64,000 nucleotides of DNA from Onchidella celtica. Lineage: Eukaryota > Mollusca > Gastropoda > Systellommatophora > Onchidiidae. Below are positions 1 through 12,042 of the stretch, piece after piece (the stretch's first letter is position 1; each line of letters starts with the position of its first letter). A model generated the notes under the pieces. The model was not told the origin of the DNA and searched no databases. It worked only from the letters and a program-made list of their open reading frames with translations. Position numbers and translations under genes: made by a program. The stretch covers positions 39,283,457 through 39,347,456 of the forward strand of contig OZ007579.1 of the NCBI GenBank assembly GCA_963931925.1, in the 5' to 3' direction.

Positions 1-1
1 A

Positions 2-3000
2 TCTGTAGAGCGATTCCGTCTTGCAGAAGTTTATATTGATACACTTTTTCTCACAGGTATTGTTACTGCATGTGTACTGCCTAATCCAGTGGCTGATATA
101 ATCATAGGGAATGTACCTCAAGTAAATAAGTTTCCTATCGGTAACTTGGAAATTTGGACTGAGGAGGAGAGTGTTGCTTGTGCGACAACACGCCTACAAT
201 CGAGTCGACGAGCAGACAGTCCATTGAGTAATCCTACTATTGAAGTGAACATAACGTCTAGTGCATTTCATGATGAGCAACATTCAGATCCCACATTGAA
301 ACATTTGTTTGCTAAGGTTGATCCTACCGCACCGGATACCTCTAAGTTTCTTATTAAAGATGACTTATTATATCGTAATTTTCGGAGTAAGCGAGAGACC
401 ATTATGCAGCTTGTGGTACCGAGATCTTTTCGTCGCGACATTATTCGTCTCGCGCATGACACTTCCTTGGCGGGTCACCAAGGAAAGGCCAGAACTAAGT
501 CTCGAATACGATCGCAATTTTTTTGGCCCAGTATTTACGCAGATGTAAACCGGTTCGTATCAACATGTGACGTATGTCAGAGACGTACTTCTAAAGGAAG
601 AGCATCCCGGGCTCCTCTGCAGGAGATGCCTATGGTCTCCAGACCATTTGACCGCGTTGCCGTAGATATAGTTGGACCCCTACACAAATCAGACAGAGGA
701 CATCGTTTTATACTTTCTGTCATTGACTACGCAACCCGTTGGCCAGAGGCCATTCCGCTAAAAGACATTTCAGCTGATCATGTCGCTGAGGCCCTTATTA
801 CTATTTTTTCGCGTCTTGGGTTTCCGGTTGAAATTTTATCGGACAGAGGTCCACAGTTTACCTCTGAGCTTTTTAAGAGGGTCTTGGAATTGGTCGGGAT
901 TAAACAAAGATTGACATCCCCATACCACCCACAGTCTAATGGCTGCTGTGAACGGTGGAATGCTACCATGAAAAGTATGCTTGCACGAGTTTCGGCCGAC
1001 AAGCCGAGTGATTGGGATCGACAACTCCCCGCTATTCTTTTTGCATACCGAGAACTACCGAACGCATCGACGGGTTTTTCCCCCTTCGAATTATTGTATG
1101 GTCGTAAGCCGCGTTGTCCAATGGCCATACTCCATGATTTATTCGCCGGATCAGACACCGACGACAATGATACGCGGTCTGCATATCAATACGTTGTAGA
1201 CTTGCGCCATCGAATTCTTAACGCATGTCAGCTCGCACAAAAATCTTCAGCTGCGCATGCTAGTCTTTATAAACTATATCGTGATCAAGGTAGCCGATTG
1301 CGAACCTTGGCCGTCGGAGACCAAACTCTTGTTCTCCTTCCGGAGACGAAAAATAAACTCCTTCTTACATGGAAGGGACCTTTTAAAGTTCTAAAGAGAC
1401 TTTCTCGAGTAAATTATCTTATCAAGATTCGGGGACAGGACAAAGTCTTCCATATAAATATGTTAAAGCAGTACCTGTCCGACGATGATAATCGACAGAA
1501 TAATCGCCGAAATGTGGTTGCTCAGGCCAATGCGGCCTTGGTTTCAGTTGACGATGATGATCCTATTAAGATTGAGAATTCAATCCCCGCACTTCGATCT
1601 TCTGAAAACACTTCGGATGTAAATATAAATCCAGATTTATCTGAATCGCAAAGACAAGATATAAGAGATTTGCTTAACGAGTTTACTACAGTCTTTACTG
1701 ATCTACCAGGTAATACTTCTTTGGTACAACATGTTATAAGATTAAAGACGGATATACCCGTCTTTGTTAAACCATACCCGCGTCCGCTGCACGCACAGGA
1801 GACTATAATAACCGAGGTACGTAACATGTTTCACCTAGGAGTGATAGAGCGATCGACGAGCCCATATAACTCACCCATCGTCTTAGTGAAAAAAAAGATG
1901 ATACCGTGCGTTTTTGTATTGACTATCGTAAACTTAATGAGGTTACGATATATGACGCTGAACCGATTCCCAACCAGGAGAATCTTTTTGCTCAGTTAGC
2001 AAGGGCAACGATTTTTTCTAAAATTGACCTTTCCAAAGGCTATTGGCAAATTCCGCTTGATGAGAATAGCAAGCAATATACCGCTTTTCAGACTCCGTTG
2101 GGTCTTATGCAGTGGCGCTATATGCCTTTCGGGTTAGTTACAGCCCCTGCCACTTTCGCCCGTATGATGACAATATTGCTCCAGGGTATGAATTCCGTAT
2201 TGTCGTATTTTGACGACATGTGTATTTATGAAACCAATTGGTCGGGCCACCTCGCAGCCCTACGACAAGTTTTTATTGCTCTTCGTCGAGCTGGCCTTAC
2301 GGCGAAACCCAGTAAGGTGTTTTTAGGATATAATAAAATTAATTTTCTGGGCCATACAATTGCCCACGGCGTTCAGACTCCGGATGACAAGAAGATAACT
2401 ACCATCTTAAAGCTCCAACCCCCTCGAACTAAGAAAGAAGTTCGTAGTTTATTGGGCTTTCTTAACTATTATAGGAAATTCATTCCAAATTTTTCTTCGC
2501 TTACAGCTCCGTTGTCGGACCTCACAAGAAAGAATTTTCCTAATAAATTGAAATGGACAACCGAATGTGCTGATACACTTCGTACCGTTCAACAACTGTT
2601 TTCCACTTCCCCCATTCTCATACTGCCAGATATAAACCAAATATTTATTGTCCGCACTGATGCGTCGGACAAGGGATTGGGAGCTGTGTTATTACAGGAA
2701 CGAGACGATACCTTGCGGCCATGTCTATACGCCAGCCGCAAGTTGCTAGATAGGGAATGCCGCTATGCAATTATCGAGCGAGAGTGCCTCGCTATCATTT
2801 TTGCTGTAAACGCATTTTCGCGATATCTACTCATGTCCGAGTTTATAATTGAAACGGACCATCGTCCGTTGTTATTCTTAAAGGCTAACAGGGCTAAAAA
2901 TGCTCGATTAACGAGGTGGAGTCTTGCACTCCAGGAATACCGGTTTGTTATCCGGGCTATCCCTGGCGGTGACAATTCTCAAGCTGATATTTTGTCACGT

Positions 3001-3009
3001 CTCATTTAA
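2..3009 (+). pseudogene. pol: Element A pol: protease end, integrase, RT, RNase H; one frame break
   Basis: The frame is open from position 2, so the gene starts upstream of the window. A protease tail (IIIGNV, about 95-112) is followed by the integrase zinc-binding HHCC region (about 450-585). The integrase core has catalytic Asp codons at 665 and 842 and Glu at 950, giving DD35E spacing. The GPY/F integrase tail (TWKGPF) is near 1369-1386. RT begins near 1640, and at an eight-A run (about 1887-1894) the frame shifts by one. It continues to TAA at 3007-3009 through the RT FDD motif (2209-2217) and RNase H (RTDASDKGLG, near 2653). All catalytic motifs are present. The break falls inside RT, so programmed frameshifting is unlikely; a one-base deletion or a homopolymer sequencing error fits better. 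Confidence 0.88.
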
Positions 3010-3686
3010 ATTCCTATTAAAGAGTGTTGTGTCTTGTATTGGGGTTGGATAGTGCTTGTCCCCCTCAATTCTAGACGGTGGATGGATTCACATTTATCTT
3101 GTTCATTACTTTATGAACCAGTTTTACAATCCTTTTTTGTGAATATCCTCTTTCCACCAGCGTCATTCCTGACTGTGACCTGAACTTCTGGCAAACCTGA
3201 CGCCCTTGTCAGCGAGTCAATGAGATGGAGACATGGCAAACCAAGCTACCAGAGCTACTGCTGCCGTTGGATACCACAGTATTTTAATTAACAATATATT
3301 GTGTGTGAATGTGTATATAAGCAGCAATTGTGTGTGTTGACTAGATAATTATGAGCCTATTCCTTCAGTAAGGCTTCATTGTTTCATAATAGTTATACTT
3401 TAATCCAGCAGTATACAGTGATATACTCATTATTATTATAGATGTTCCTGAGAATTTTGATTGTGTGCAGTAAGAATGTTTAGATAGACTAGATTCTATA
3501 GAACGTGGCATCAATAATTGTATGCTTTTTGTCCATTCAATATGCACGTTCTTAGTTAGATTTTTCTTCTCAAGCTTAAGGCTCATTTTTCTACAGTACT
3601 ACTTAAGCCCCTACCACAATAACTTTGGGATTTCTTGGATCCTATCGTGTAAATTTTATTTAAAATTTTCACTGGGGTGGGGGATA
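3010..3686 (+). other. Element A 3' noncoding region ending in the polypurine tract
   Basis: About 680 bases lie between the pol stop codon and the LTR, with no supported reading frame. The last bases (3673-3684, GGGGTGGGGGA) form a polypurine tract, the expected plus-strand priming site. The same GGGGTGGGGGAT string precedes the LTR of element B at 10877-10888, which supports this boundary in both elements. Confidence 0.7.
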
Positions 3687-4957
3687 TGTCAGGGTTAGGA
3701 CTAGAATTGCCGTGCTGGGTCACGGTTTGTTTATTTCAGGGTCGCGTTGATTTTAGCCAGTGCATATGTCCTTGAACTATTCTCGTGGACAGTTTGTTTT
3801 TGTAACGCTTGTTCTTAGAGATGGAAAGAAAGTGGGGCAGTGACGGTGCAGTTTTCGACCCCGTGATTTTGATAAACTTTAACAGGGGTGAGAAAAGGGA
3901 GTGAGTAAATTCGTACATAAAACGTAGAGGGTTTAGAGACTTTAGGAAGGGTTTTGATATGTTAAATTGACCTTGTCTGTTACTATTAATAGAATCTATT
4001 AATACTACGAGCTGAGCTCGAAATGGATGCACCAATCAAATTTGGGCAGTTGGCTGGGGAATTGCATATGGCCGAGCGGTATTTAAGCGGAGCCATTACT
4101 ATGTTTGATCATTCCATGCAGAATTATTATCCATCTGTGAGGGCAGTCGGCTGGGTTCGGCCTGAGAGAATCAGAAGATTGTTAAAATCATGTCTATGTC
4201 CTTGATAGACATTGGAATGAGACCATACGCTATTAAGAAATCATCTACTGCTATTATCTCCAGCTCCCTGATCTCGTATCAGGGAACAATCGTAAGTTTC
4301 TACCTATTGATTCGACGATGAACGTGAATCTGACCTTAAGTTTCCAGTAGAAGTGCTACCGAAAGAATGCAAGACTACAATGTTTTTTACATGCAATTAG
4401 ATCTAGCATGAGTGTCTGGTATACACATTTGTAAATTGAAATTGATGTGTCTGGATGAGGCTGGGGATTGCCAGCCCATCCTAGAGTAGATCTAGATCTA
4501 ATGTAACTACGTCAGTTGTGTTGACGAGTTATATTCTTGTTAAGCGGTAGGCACAAATAACTGAGTTAACATTGTCGTCTGAGACATTAAGATATTATTT
4601 ATTAGATAGTAGGTAGGCTATATCTGCAAGATAGATAAGTAATAATTAAATTGTGAATGAGTCAGAATGATATAATCTTTTAAGAACCTAGAGGAGACTT
4701 CTAGTGATATATTATTGTGTTTTCATTTGATGCTGCTGATGTTGTCCTTTTAGAATGTAAAAGCTAGACGAAATTTGTTAGGGAATTTAAAGTAATAAAT
4801 TTGTGGCCCTGCAAGGTCCTTGATAAAACTTACTCGAATTGTTATTAGTATATGTGGCATGGTATGGAAGAGTAATTTCTAAAAACCTCTCGATAGATTA
4901 AAATGCAGTCGTAACTATAATTCCATAATAACCATCCCCGTAACACTCGAGGGCACA
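3687..4957 (+). repeat. 3' LTR of element A
   Basis: The LTR starts TGTCAGGG directly after the polypurine tract. It has a TATA-like TATTTAAG at 4080-4087, preceded by a block with CACCAATCA (4029-4037). The solo LTR at 32134-33367 carries the same arrangement (CACCAATCA near 32602, TATTTAAG at 32650-32657), so the two are diverged members of one family. The end is set at GGGCACA by alignment with the solo copy's end; an alternative end is CCCCGTAACA near 4945. The target duplication cannot be tested because the 5' LTR is outside the window. Confidence 0.7.
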
Positions 4958-5869
4958 CCCGTAACACTGGGCGCATTGTTCTGACGTTCCAGGTACCAAG
5001 TTTTAGTATTTTTCTGTTTTTGCCAGGTGCACACTTTACGTCAGCTTTTTGACTTTTGGTCTAGCTCCAACCACCTTATGAAGCAGGCTGACGTGGCGGA
5101 ACAACACCCAACTGCCTGGGGGCTGCCCAGGTTACGGCGGGCGGTAGTTGATCAATGCAGCTGAAAAGCCGCTCCCACCGACAGAGGGGACCCCTGGCGC
5201 TCATCCGTACGCCAAATGGATTGAGCTTATCACCGGTAACTGCCACCTCCCGTGTTGTGCCCATCCGTAACGGATGGCTGGAGTGTCCTCTCCAAATCGG
5301 AAATGGGTGGGCTTATAGAGGAGAGACAGACGCTTGCCAAGCCCGAGCAAACGCCTCCTCGTTTTGCTGCCTTGCCTGGGCTATTTTTAAGAGATGGTGC
5401 TTTGCCCAGAGGCACCACCCCTCTCTCTGCCATTCTACTTAAATCCAAGGGAGAGACCAGGTCAATACATTTGGAACTAGTCCGGCTGCAGGAGATGCTG
5501 GAAGCCAGTTTGATGCAGTTCTCCCTGACAACCACCTTCGGGTCTCCACTCCTGATTTTCTGTCTGGGTTTACTCCCATAGCCTTTGCTATCATAGCAAC
5601 ACACAAGGCAGTGTGGTATTTGTATTCAGGGTTACCTTCCCCTAGTCTTCCTCTCTCCCGAGATGACCCACAAGACAGTGGGGGTGACAGTAGCAGGCTG
5701 TATTGTGTACTGTCGTACAATAGCAGAAAACTCTGGCCTGATAAATATGTACTAATGTGTGATTGAATTTTCACAGAGAGAGTTTGCGTGCAGCCTGAAG
5801 GAGTCAAGAAGCAAGAGCTCCGAGTAAAGGGAAAAGTAAAATCAGGAAGTAAAAGTTAAGTAAAATTCA
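4958..5869. other. Unassigned sequence between elements A and B
   Basis: There is no convincing gene here. Open frames on both strands overlap one another, are about 60-120 codons long and show no recognisable domain. No LTR copy of family B is seen here or in the leader that follows, so element B has lost its 5' LTR or is truncated. Confidence 0.5.
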
Positions 5870-6501
5870 AAATTTTTGTGCCCTGGATTGTGGGCTGTTC
5901 CTTTAATCTGTCTTTTTCTCTGTTTTTGCTGTTTTCGTTTGCTGTCTTGAACTTAGTTTATCCTTTTCAAAAGGTGTGGTAAACTTGGAACTTCGTCCAT
6001 CACGGTGAACAGTCTTTAGGGCTTTGTTATTGTTTAGTTGTAGCGTCGATATCTTCTCTGTTTCTGCAGGAAGACGTATTCTCTTGTCCCCTCTCTGACC
6101 TATCTGTAGATACGTTCTTTTTTTCAGGCTCTGTTCTTGTTCGTACCTGGTAGTGTAATCGGCGTAGTTAGATTGCATTTTTTTTCCCATTATAGTTTTT
6201 TTTAGAAGCTTGTCCTAGTCTGGTTCGTTGTCTTTGATGTCCGTGTGGTCCTTCTTCTGAATTTCCTCATTCTTGTCTTTTCTTTTCTCTTTTGTTATTT
6301 AATAGTGCTAGACATTTTATAAACATAGAATTAGTTAGAGAGAATATGCTATAAAATGTTCAGTGAGGTGTGTTTCTGAATTGCATTTGAAAATAGTGCT
6401 TGTTATTGTAGTGGCATAATTTCAGGTCTCGGGATACGTCGTGTATAGTGAGAATATAGACAGTAATTGTATTTCAAATTGTATCATAATAAATCCGTGA
6501 A
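5870..6501 (+). other. Probable 5' leader of element B
   Basis: This AT-rich sequence precedes the gag start codon at 6502. There is no LTR end and no clear tRNA primer-binding site that I can name. The position suggests the untranslated leader, but its left limit is undetermined. Confidence 0.4.
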
Positions 6502-7719
6502 ATGGCGGATCTCCGTGAGCTCATGAAATTGGGTACGGAACTTGGCCTTGAGGGAGAGGAGCTGCGCGGCTGGATTAAAGAGCAGCAGGCGGAATTGCGC
6601 GATGAGCGTGCTAAAGTTAGAGAGCGAGAAAAAGAGGCTCAAGAGCGGCAGAGAGAAAAAGAGGCTCAGCAGCAGGAAAAAGAGGCTCAAGAGCGGCAAC
6701 AGGAAAGGGAGTTAAAGTTAAAGGAGATAGAAGCCCAAGAGCGGGAGATAGACGCGCGAGTAAGAATCGCGGAATTGGAACTCAAGAAGAATGCGCCAAC
6801 AGAAACAGTTGAGCGGCAGGGGCAAAACAAAGGTGGTGTTAGGATTGAGCTGCCTACGTTCGAAGACCGGAAGGATGATATAGACGCCTTCCTTTACAGG
6901 TTCGAACTTAATGCACAACTGCAATGGGGGGACAATAAGCAATTATGGTCCACTTACCTGGCGTCCTTATTGCAGGGACGAGCGTTAACCTACTTTAAAG
7001 AGTTACAGCGCGAAGACGTGCAAGATTACGATAAGCTGAAGGCTTTGCTGCTTCGCCGATTTGCGCGTACCGAGGAATATTTCCGGTAGCAGTTTAGGCG
7101 AGCACGTGCGGATACCAGGGAGGACTTTGCTGCCTTCGTCGCGAGATTGACGGAATATTTCGCGAACTGGGTAGACTTGGCTCATGTGGGCGCGGATTTT
7201 GCTAAATTAAAAGACCTAATGATCCGTGACCAGCTATACGCGTCGTGCCATAAAGATCTGGTGGCTTTTCTGAAAGAAAACGAACCCGCGACGGTGCAGG
7301 AGGCGTCAAAGTTGGCGGAAGCATACCGTACGGCACATCCGTCCAAACCAGTCGCGAGGGCGTACGTACGTTACGTCGCCGTGGTTGAGGGGTCGCCGAC
7401 AGGACATAAAGACAGGTCGCGTCAGCGTGGTGCCTATAACGGGCAAGCCCAGGGGCAACGTAGGGGGTATCACCAATCACCTGCATATGGATCCGGTAAG
7501 TTTGACCGAGCAGGAGGGCTAGGTCGCGGTAATGGCCGAGGGCGATTTGTGACCTTTGCCGATGACCGACGGCATAGGGACTTTAGTTCCGGTCACGATG
7601 GGTCACGGGGACCCAGGTCTAGCGGAGCACAGGGAGCGGAGTGTTGGACTTGCATTTTTCTCGGGATTGTCGGGCCGCGAAATGTTGGAACTGCGGAAGA
7701 GCAGATCACATTAGCGTGA
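6502..7719 (+). pseudogene. gag: Element B gag, one internal stop
   Basis: The protein starts MADLRELMKLG. Residues of about 30-105 are a highly charged Glu/Arg/Lys/Gln-rich coiled coil with repeated EKEAQER units. A retrotransposon gag capsid-like domain follows (ELPTFEDRKDDIDAFLYRFE, from about residue 117). TAG at 7087-7089 interrupts the frame; the same frame resumes at once and continues to the nucleocapsid, so this is a point nonsense mutation. Near 7641-7662 the frame leaves the zinc-knuckle coding sequence because of a short deletion, and the last ~20 codons to 7719 are out-of-frame readthrough. The protein would bind element RNA and form the virus-like particle. Confidence 0.8.
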
Positions 7720-10538
7720 ATTGCCCTGCAGGTAGGATAGCGGCGAACGTGGATGGCAATCATAGTAGCTCCACTCAATGTTCGCCTAGTAAGTTTCAGC
7801 ATGCGACCGCGTGTGTTACATCGGACAACGGAGGCGGACAGTATTCTAAGTGTCCCAGTTGTGAGAAGTTATTATCTTCCGGTGTTTTACCTTGTGGGAG
7901 AAAGATCCCCGTTATAAATTCATGTCATACAGGAGGTGGTCTTAGGGTTTATCCGGGGTTTGTTGGGGACGAACCGGTCTCGGTTTTACGAGATACAGGA
8001 TCTACCGTTGTGGGAGTGCATAGGGACTGCATTCAGGGTTCACAGCTTACAGGTGAGACTGTCCCATGCATACAATTTTCAGGGGCCATTGAGAAATTAC
8101 CATTGGCAAAGATAGTGATAGATACGCCTTTCCTTAGCGGGGAAGTCGAAGCAGTCGTTGGTTGTTTTCCAGGCGCCCAGCTCATCATTGGTAATGTATC
8201 TCGGGTAGTTTCCCCTTCCGAGGAGAATGTGCAGGCATGGTCACAATCAAAAGGTATTGACTTTTGTTCCGCAGTCGAGACACGTCGACAGGTAGGTGAT
8301 AGGAATAAGATTAGACCTTTGGCAACGCCAGCGGTCAACCTGGATATCACACCAGAGCGCTTGGCGAGATTGCAAAAGGAGGATCCATCATTGAGTCCAT
8401 GTTTTGGGGAGGCACGAACGGAGAAAACGAGGAAATATAAGAACGGGTCGTCTTCCTTTGTTATCCAGGCGGGCATTCTGTTCCGTAAGTATGTTACGGT
8501 GGCTTCCGTTTTAAAGCAGGTCGTTGTGCCAGCGTTGCTAATCGCAACAGTATTGCATTTGGCACATGATGTCCCATTAGCGGGTCATATGGGTATAGCT
8601 AGAACCAAAGAAAGGGTTCTCAAGAATTTTTACTGGCCATCCATCCACAGAGATGTACGAGTGTATTGTAAGAAGTGCAGTGCGTGCCAAAAGACGACGC
8701 ATAAGGGTCGTACACCCCAGGCTCCTCTTCAGAATATAGCAGAAGAAGCTTCTAGTATCGCTTCAAAAAGAGCAAAAGACTATAAAGATAGAGGATCCAA
8801 ACTGAGAATTTTTAAGCCGGGAGACAAGGTCCTATTGTTATTACCTACGGACCATAATAAGTTATTGATGACATGGAAGGGTCCTTATGTTATTGAGCGA
8901 GTTGTTTCGAAGGTAGATTACGCTATCCACATTGAGGGATCAAGTAAGGTTTTCCATGTTAATATGCTACAGAGATTTTATGAGAGACCAGAGTATCTGT
9001 GTGCACAGACGAAACCAGAGGAGAGTGTCTTCTCTATTGCTTGTACGGGGGTCGTAGACCAGTTAGACAGTGACGTAAGCGACACCGAGGCGCAGGAAGA
9101 GGTACAAATTCAATTGCCGGAGTTAACTCCGACACAAGATTACAGGGACGTAAAAGTTAACCCTGACCTTACGAGTTCAATGAGTACGGAACTTAAGACC
9201 CTGTTAGCGTCATTCCCGGATGTTATTACAGATTTGCCGGGTCGCACTACGGTGATCCAGCACCAAATAAAGTTGACTTTGGATAAGCCAGTATCTCTTA
9301 GACCTTATCCGTTGCCTTTTTCTTCCAGAGAGAGAGTTAGAAAAGAAGTTGAGTCAATGTTGAAGTTAGATGTGATAGAACCATCAACATCGCCGTATTC
9401 ATCACCCATCGTCCTCGTGAAAAAACTTGATGGATCGGTGCGGTTCTGTATTGACTTTCGAAAATTGAACACTATTACGTTAAGCGATAGGGAGCCTATT
9501 CCATTTCAGGAGGAACTAATAGCTTCATTGGCCGGGTCCACGTGGTTTTCCAAGATAGATTTAACGAAAGGTTATTGGGAAATCCCTCTTGCTGAGGAGT
9601 CTAAACAATACACGGCTTTCCAAACGCCCATTGGATTATTCCAATTTAAGGTCATGCCATTTGGGTTGGTAAACGCGCCAGCGACGTTTGCACGATTAAT
9701 GAGACTGGTATTAAAGGACATACCTAATGTCGTGTCATTCTTTGACGATATAGCGTGTCATACGTCGACATGATCTGATCATATTCACACACTAACGGTA
9801 ATTTTTAAACGATTACGTCATTTTGGGTTAACTGCTAAACCCGCAAAGATGGATTTGGCATGTCCAGAGATAGTATTCTTAGGACATATCGTGGGTAGAG
9901 GTGTTCAGAGACCTGAAGTAACAAAAATTGACAAATTAGTAGGGTTGCAAATCCCTAAAACAAAGAAACAAGTCAGAAGCTTAGTGGGAATTTTGAATTA
10001 TTACAGAAAGTTCATTCCAAATTTTTCCTCCTTGTCATCTTCTCTTACTGACCTTACTAAGAAGGGACAACCCGATAAGGTCCAGTGGACGTCTGAATGT
10101 CAGACAGCATTTGATAATTTGGTGACAGCATTATCATCGTCACCCATTCTGATATTACCCGATTTTCGATCTAATTTTATCCTCAGAACGGATGCGTCGG
10201 ACTCTGGTGTCGGCGCTTGTCTTCTACAGGAGAAGAACGAATGTTTCCATCCTGTATGTTATGTCAGTAGGAAGTTATTGCAGAGAGAAAGAAAGTATTC
10301 TGTGATAGAGCGGGAGTGTCTTGCCATTGTGTGGTCCGTCCAGAAATTAGGACGTTATCTCATGGGACGAGAATTCTGTATCCAGACGGACCACAAGCCA
10401 CTGACATTTTTGTCGAAGGATCGTTCGTCCAGCCCACGCTTGTCTAGATGGGCATTGGCGTTACAGCCGTATACCTTCGTTATTCAACCAATTCCAGGAA
10501 CCAGCAATCATATCGCCGACTAACTTAGTCGAGCCTAG
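7641..10538 (+). pseudogene. pol: Element B pol: zinc knuckle, protease, integrase remnant, RT, RNase H
   Basis: The frame carries the second half of one CCHC knuckle (HFSRDC), a complete knuckle (CWNCGRADHISVNC, CX2CX4HX4C), an aspartic protease (RDTGST, Asp codon 7992) and the integrase zinc-binding HHCC region (about 8550-8700). Where element A has the DDE core, this copy jumps from APLQ (about 8720-8732) to the region before the GPY/F module (TWKGPY, about 8872). RT follows with an FDD motif (9741-9749). TGA at 9771-9773 and TAA at 10521-10523 interrupt the same frame, which otherwise runs to TAG at 10536-10538. RNase H (RTDASDSGVG) starts near 10185. The element cannot make a working integrase. 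Confidence 0.88.
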
Positions 10539-10890
10539 GGGAAGAGTTCAGGAGCTTATACATCGGAGGACAGGAACATTGACAGGATCTGTGTGAACGA
10601 GTGTAGACTTTAAAATATTGACATTATAAATATTATATGAAGAATGGTTGATAGATTGATTGGTTTTGATTCTGTATTAGGTATTGTGTTTGGTTGGCTA
10701 TTGATGATGTGATACATATATGCATAGGCAGGGCATGTTGATCCCCGTATCTTCCCCTGATTTCGGTATTATATATGCTAGGGGCATTGGTAGGTCATTT
10801 TTATGTAGGTATTGCTCACGCTCACTCGTTGACAGTCATCTTGATGCGATTTGAAATTAATTGCATTAATTTTTTTGGGGTGGGGGATGA
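10539..10890 (+). other. Element B 3' noncoding region and polypurine tract
   Basis: These bases lie between the pol end and the LTR and show no coding signal. The polypurine tract is GGGGTGGGGGATGA at 10877-10890, directly next to the TGTCAC start of the LTR. Confidence 0.75.
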
Positions 10891-12042
10891 TGTCACGAGC
10901 AGGTGAGCTGGGATCAGTAGTTACGGGGGAAGGGGGTAGAGTAAAGTTAACCCACGGCCCACGGGTAATGAAAAGCGTGCATGTTGTGAGTGGGGGGGGG
11001 GGTCTGGATGAGGCGAGAGCGCTGTACTACTATCACTGCAAGTTAGAAGGTCCCAGGGGACGGACGTGAGTGAGAACAGTCGGGAGATTGTGACAGTGTT
11101 TTCCAGTGATGACTGGTAGGTGGAACGATGATTGATAATTATGATTGATGTATTATATTCGTCTACGACCATGATGTAAATAAGTATATGTGAGGAATGT
11201 GGAAGTCCTTGATACTGTATATAGCAATGTGCGCCATGAGCGATAGATGGAAGTTAGCTTCATGGATTTGTAGCGAGAGTGAGTAGGGTGTAATACGGTG
11301 GAGGTGTTACCGTAAGATGTTTGGTGAGTGAAATGTGAACTATTGTGTGTACGCTTCATGAGTTGTAATGAGGGGTGAAGTGATTAGATATGGTATGGTA
11401 TTATACCAATGTAATGTTATTTTTGTAGGTGCCGGGGTCGGGCCGAAGAGCCGCCTACGGTGAGCACAGGGGATAGGCCAGCATAGGGCCGAAGGCCACA
11501 CATCGGCCAGAAGTGAAGCTGTCGGTGCAGGACAGTAGAGGCACATGAGTCGTGGCAGTCTGGCCACAGACAGGGATGTATATATGCTTGTAATGTGCTA
11601 TTAAGATGTACTACTGTGACATGGATGTATTACTGTGCGAATGAGATATTCATGTGAATTGAAGTATTAACGTGCTATGGCCACGTGAAGTGTATAGGAG
11701 GCTAAGGTGTATTGCCATAGGGAGGCGCTATTGAGAGACTGTGGTGTGAAAGAATATTAGTGTGTCATTAAGACCCTGAGTGGAGAGGCTGAGGCCGAGG
11801 TGTCTTTAGAGTAATTACCGGGTTGTGGACCCGAGGAAGTGTGTTTACGGAAGAAGGCCGTGGACGGCAGTTAACTTGAAGAATATAATGTATACATGTA
11901 ATTGCACTGTTATCCTTATCTTTATATTTATGTTTAATAAATGTGTGAGTCTGATGGGTTGTTCTGTTAAGTGTTATACTTGTTCGTTCGTGATTGTTGT
12001 CTTGTTATAACCATCGCATCTCCCAGTCTGGGATTTGTGACA
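10891..12042 (+). repeat. 3' LTR of element B (family B LTR)
   Basis: The LTR is 1152 bp, beginning TGTCACGAG and ending TTTGTGACA, so it has short inverted termini. Both ends match two solo copies that have perfect target duplications. AATAAA at 11936-11941 is a likely polyadenylation signal; the solo copy at 29950 has AATAAA at the same relative place. The expected 5-bp duplication downstream would be AAGGT (12043-12047), with no partner because the 5' LTR is missing. Confidence 0.88.

Larger units (their letters stand above)
1..4957 (+). mobile_element. Element A: Gmr1-like Ty3/gypsy retrotransposon, 5'-truncated by the window edge
   Basis: This is the right-hand part of an LTR retrotransposon: end of protease, integrase, reverse transcriptase (RT), RNase H, a 3' noncoding stretch, a polypurine tract and one LTR. 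Integrase lies upstream of RT, which is the reverse of ordinary Ty3/gypsy and matches the Gmr1-like group (Ty3/gypsy relatives with a Ty1/copia-like domain order). The 5' LTR, gag and most of the protease lie outside the window. The coding part is nearly intact, with a single frame break. The right LTR boundary is inferred by comparison with the solo LTR at 32134-33367. Confidence 0.85.
6502..12042 (+). mobile_element. Element B: degraded Gmr1-like Ty3/gypsy retrotransposon, 5' LTR not found
   Basis: The order is gag, protease, integrase remnant, RT, RNase H, noncoding region, polypurine tract, 3' LTR. It shares element A's architecture and is clearly homologous, but its LTR belongs to a different family (two solo copies lie at 29950 and 35010). 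Damage: three nonsense codons, a small frame-shifting deletion in the first zinc knuckle, and an in-frame loss of the integrase catalytic core. Gag and pol run in one frame apart from the knuckle lesion, so the ancestor probably encoded one gag-pol polyprotein. Confidence 0.88.

Noticed and set aside
1880-1900. Programmed -1 frameshift site in element A
   Set aside because: The A8 run fits a slippery site, but the shift would split the RT domain and elements B and C read straight through there.
4958-6501. 5' LTR of element B
   Set aside because: No stretch matches the family B LTR, which is well defined by three copies, and no TTTGTGACA end is followed by a primer-binding site.
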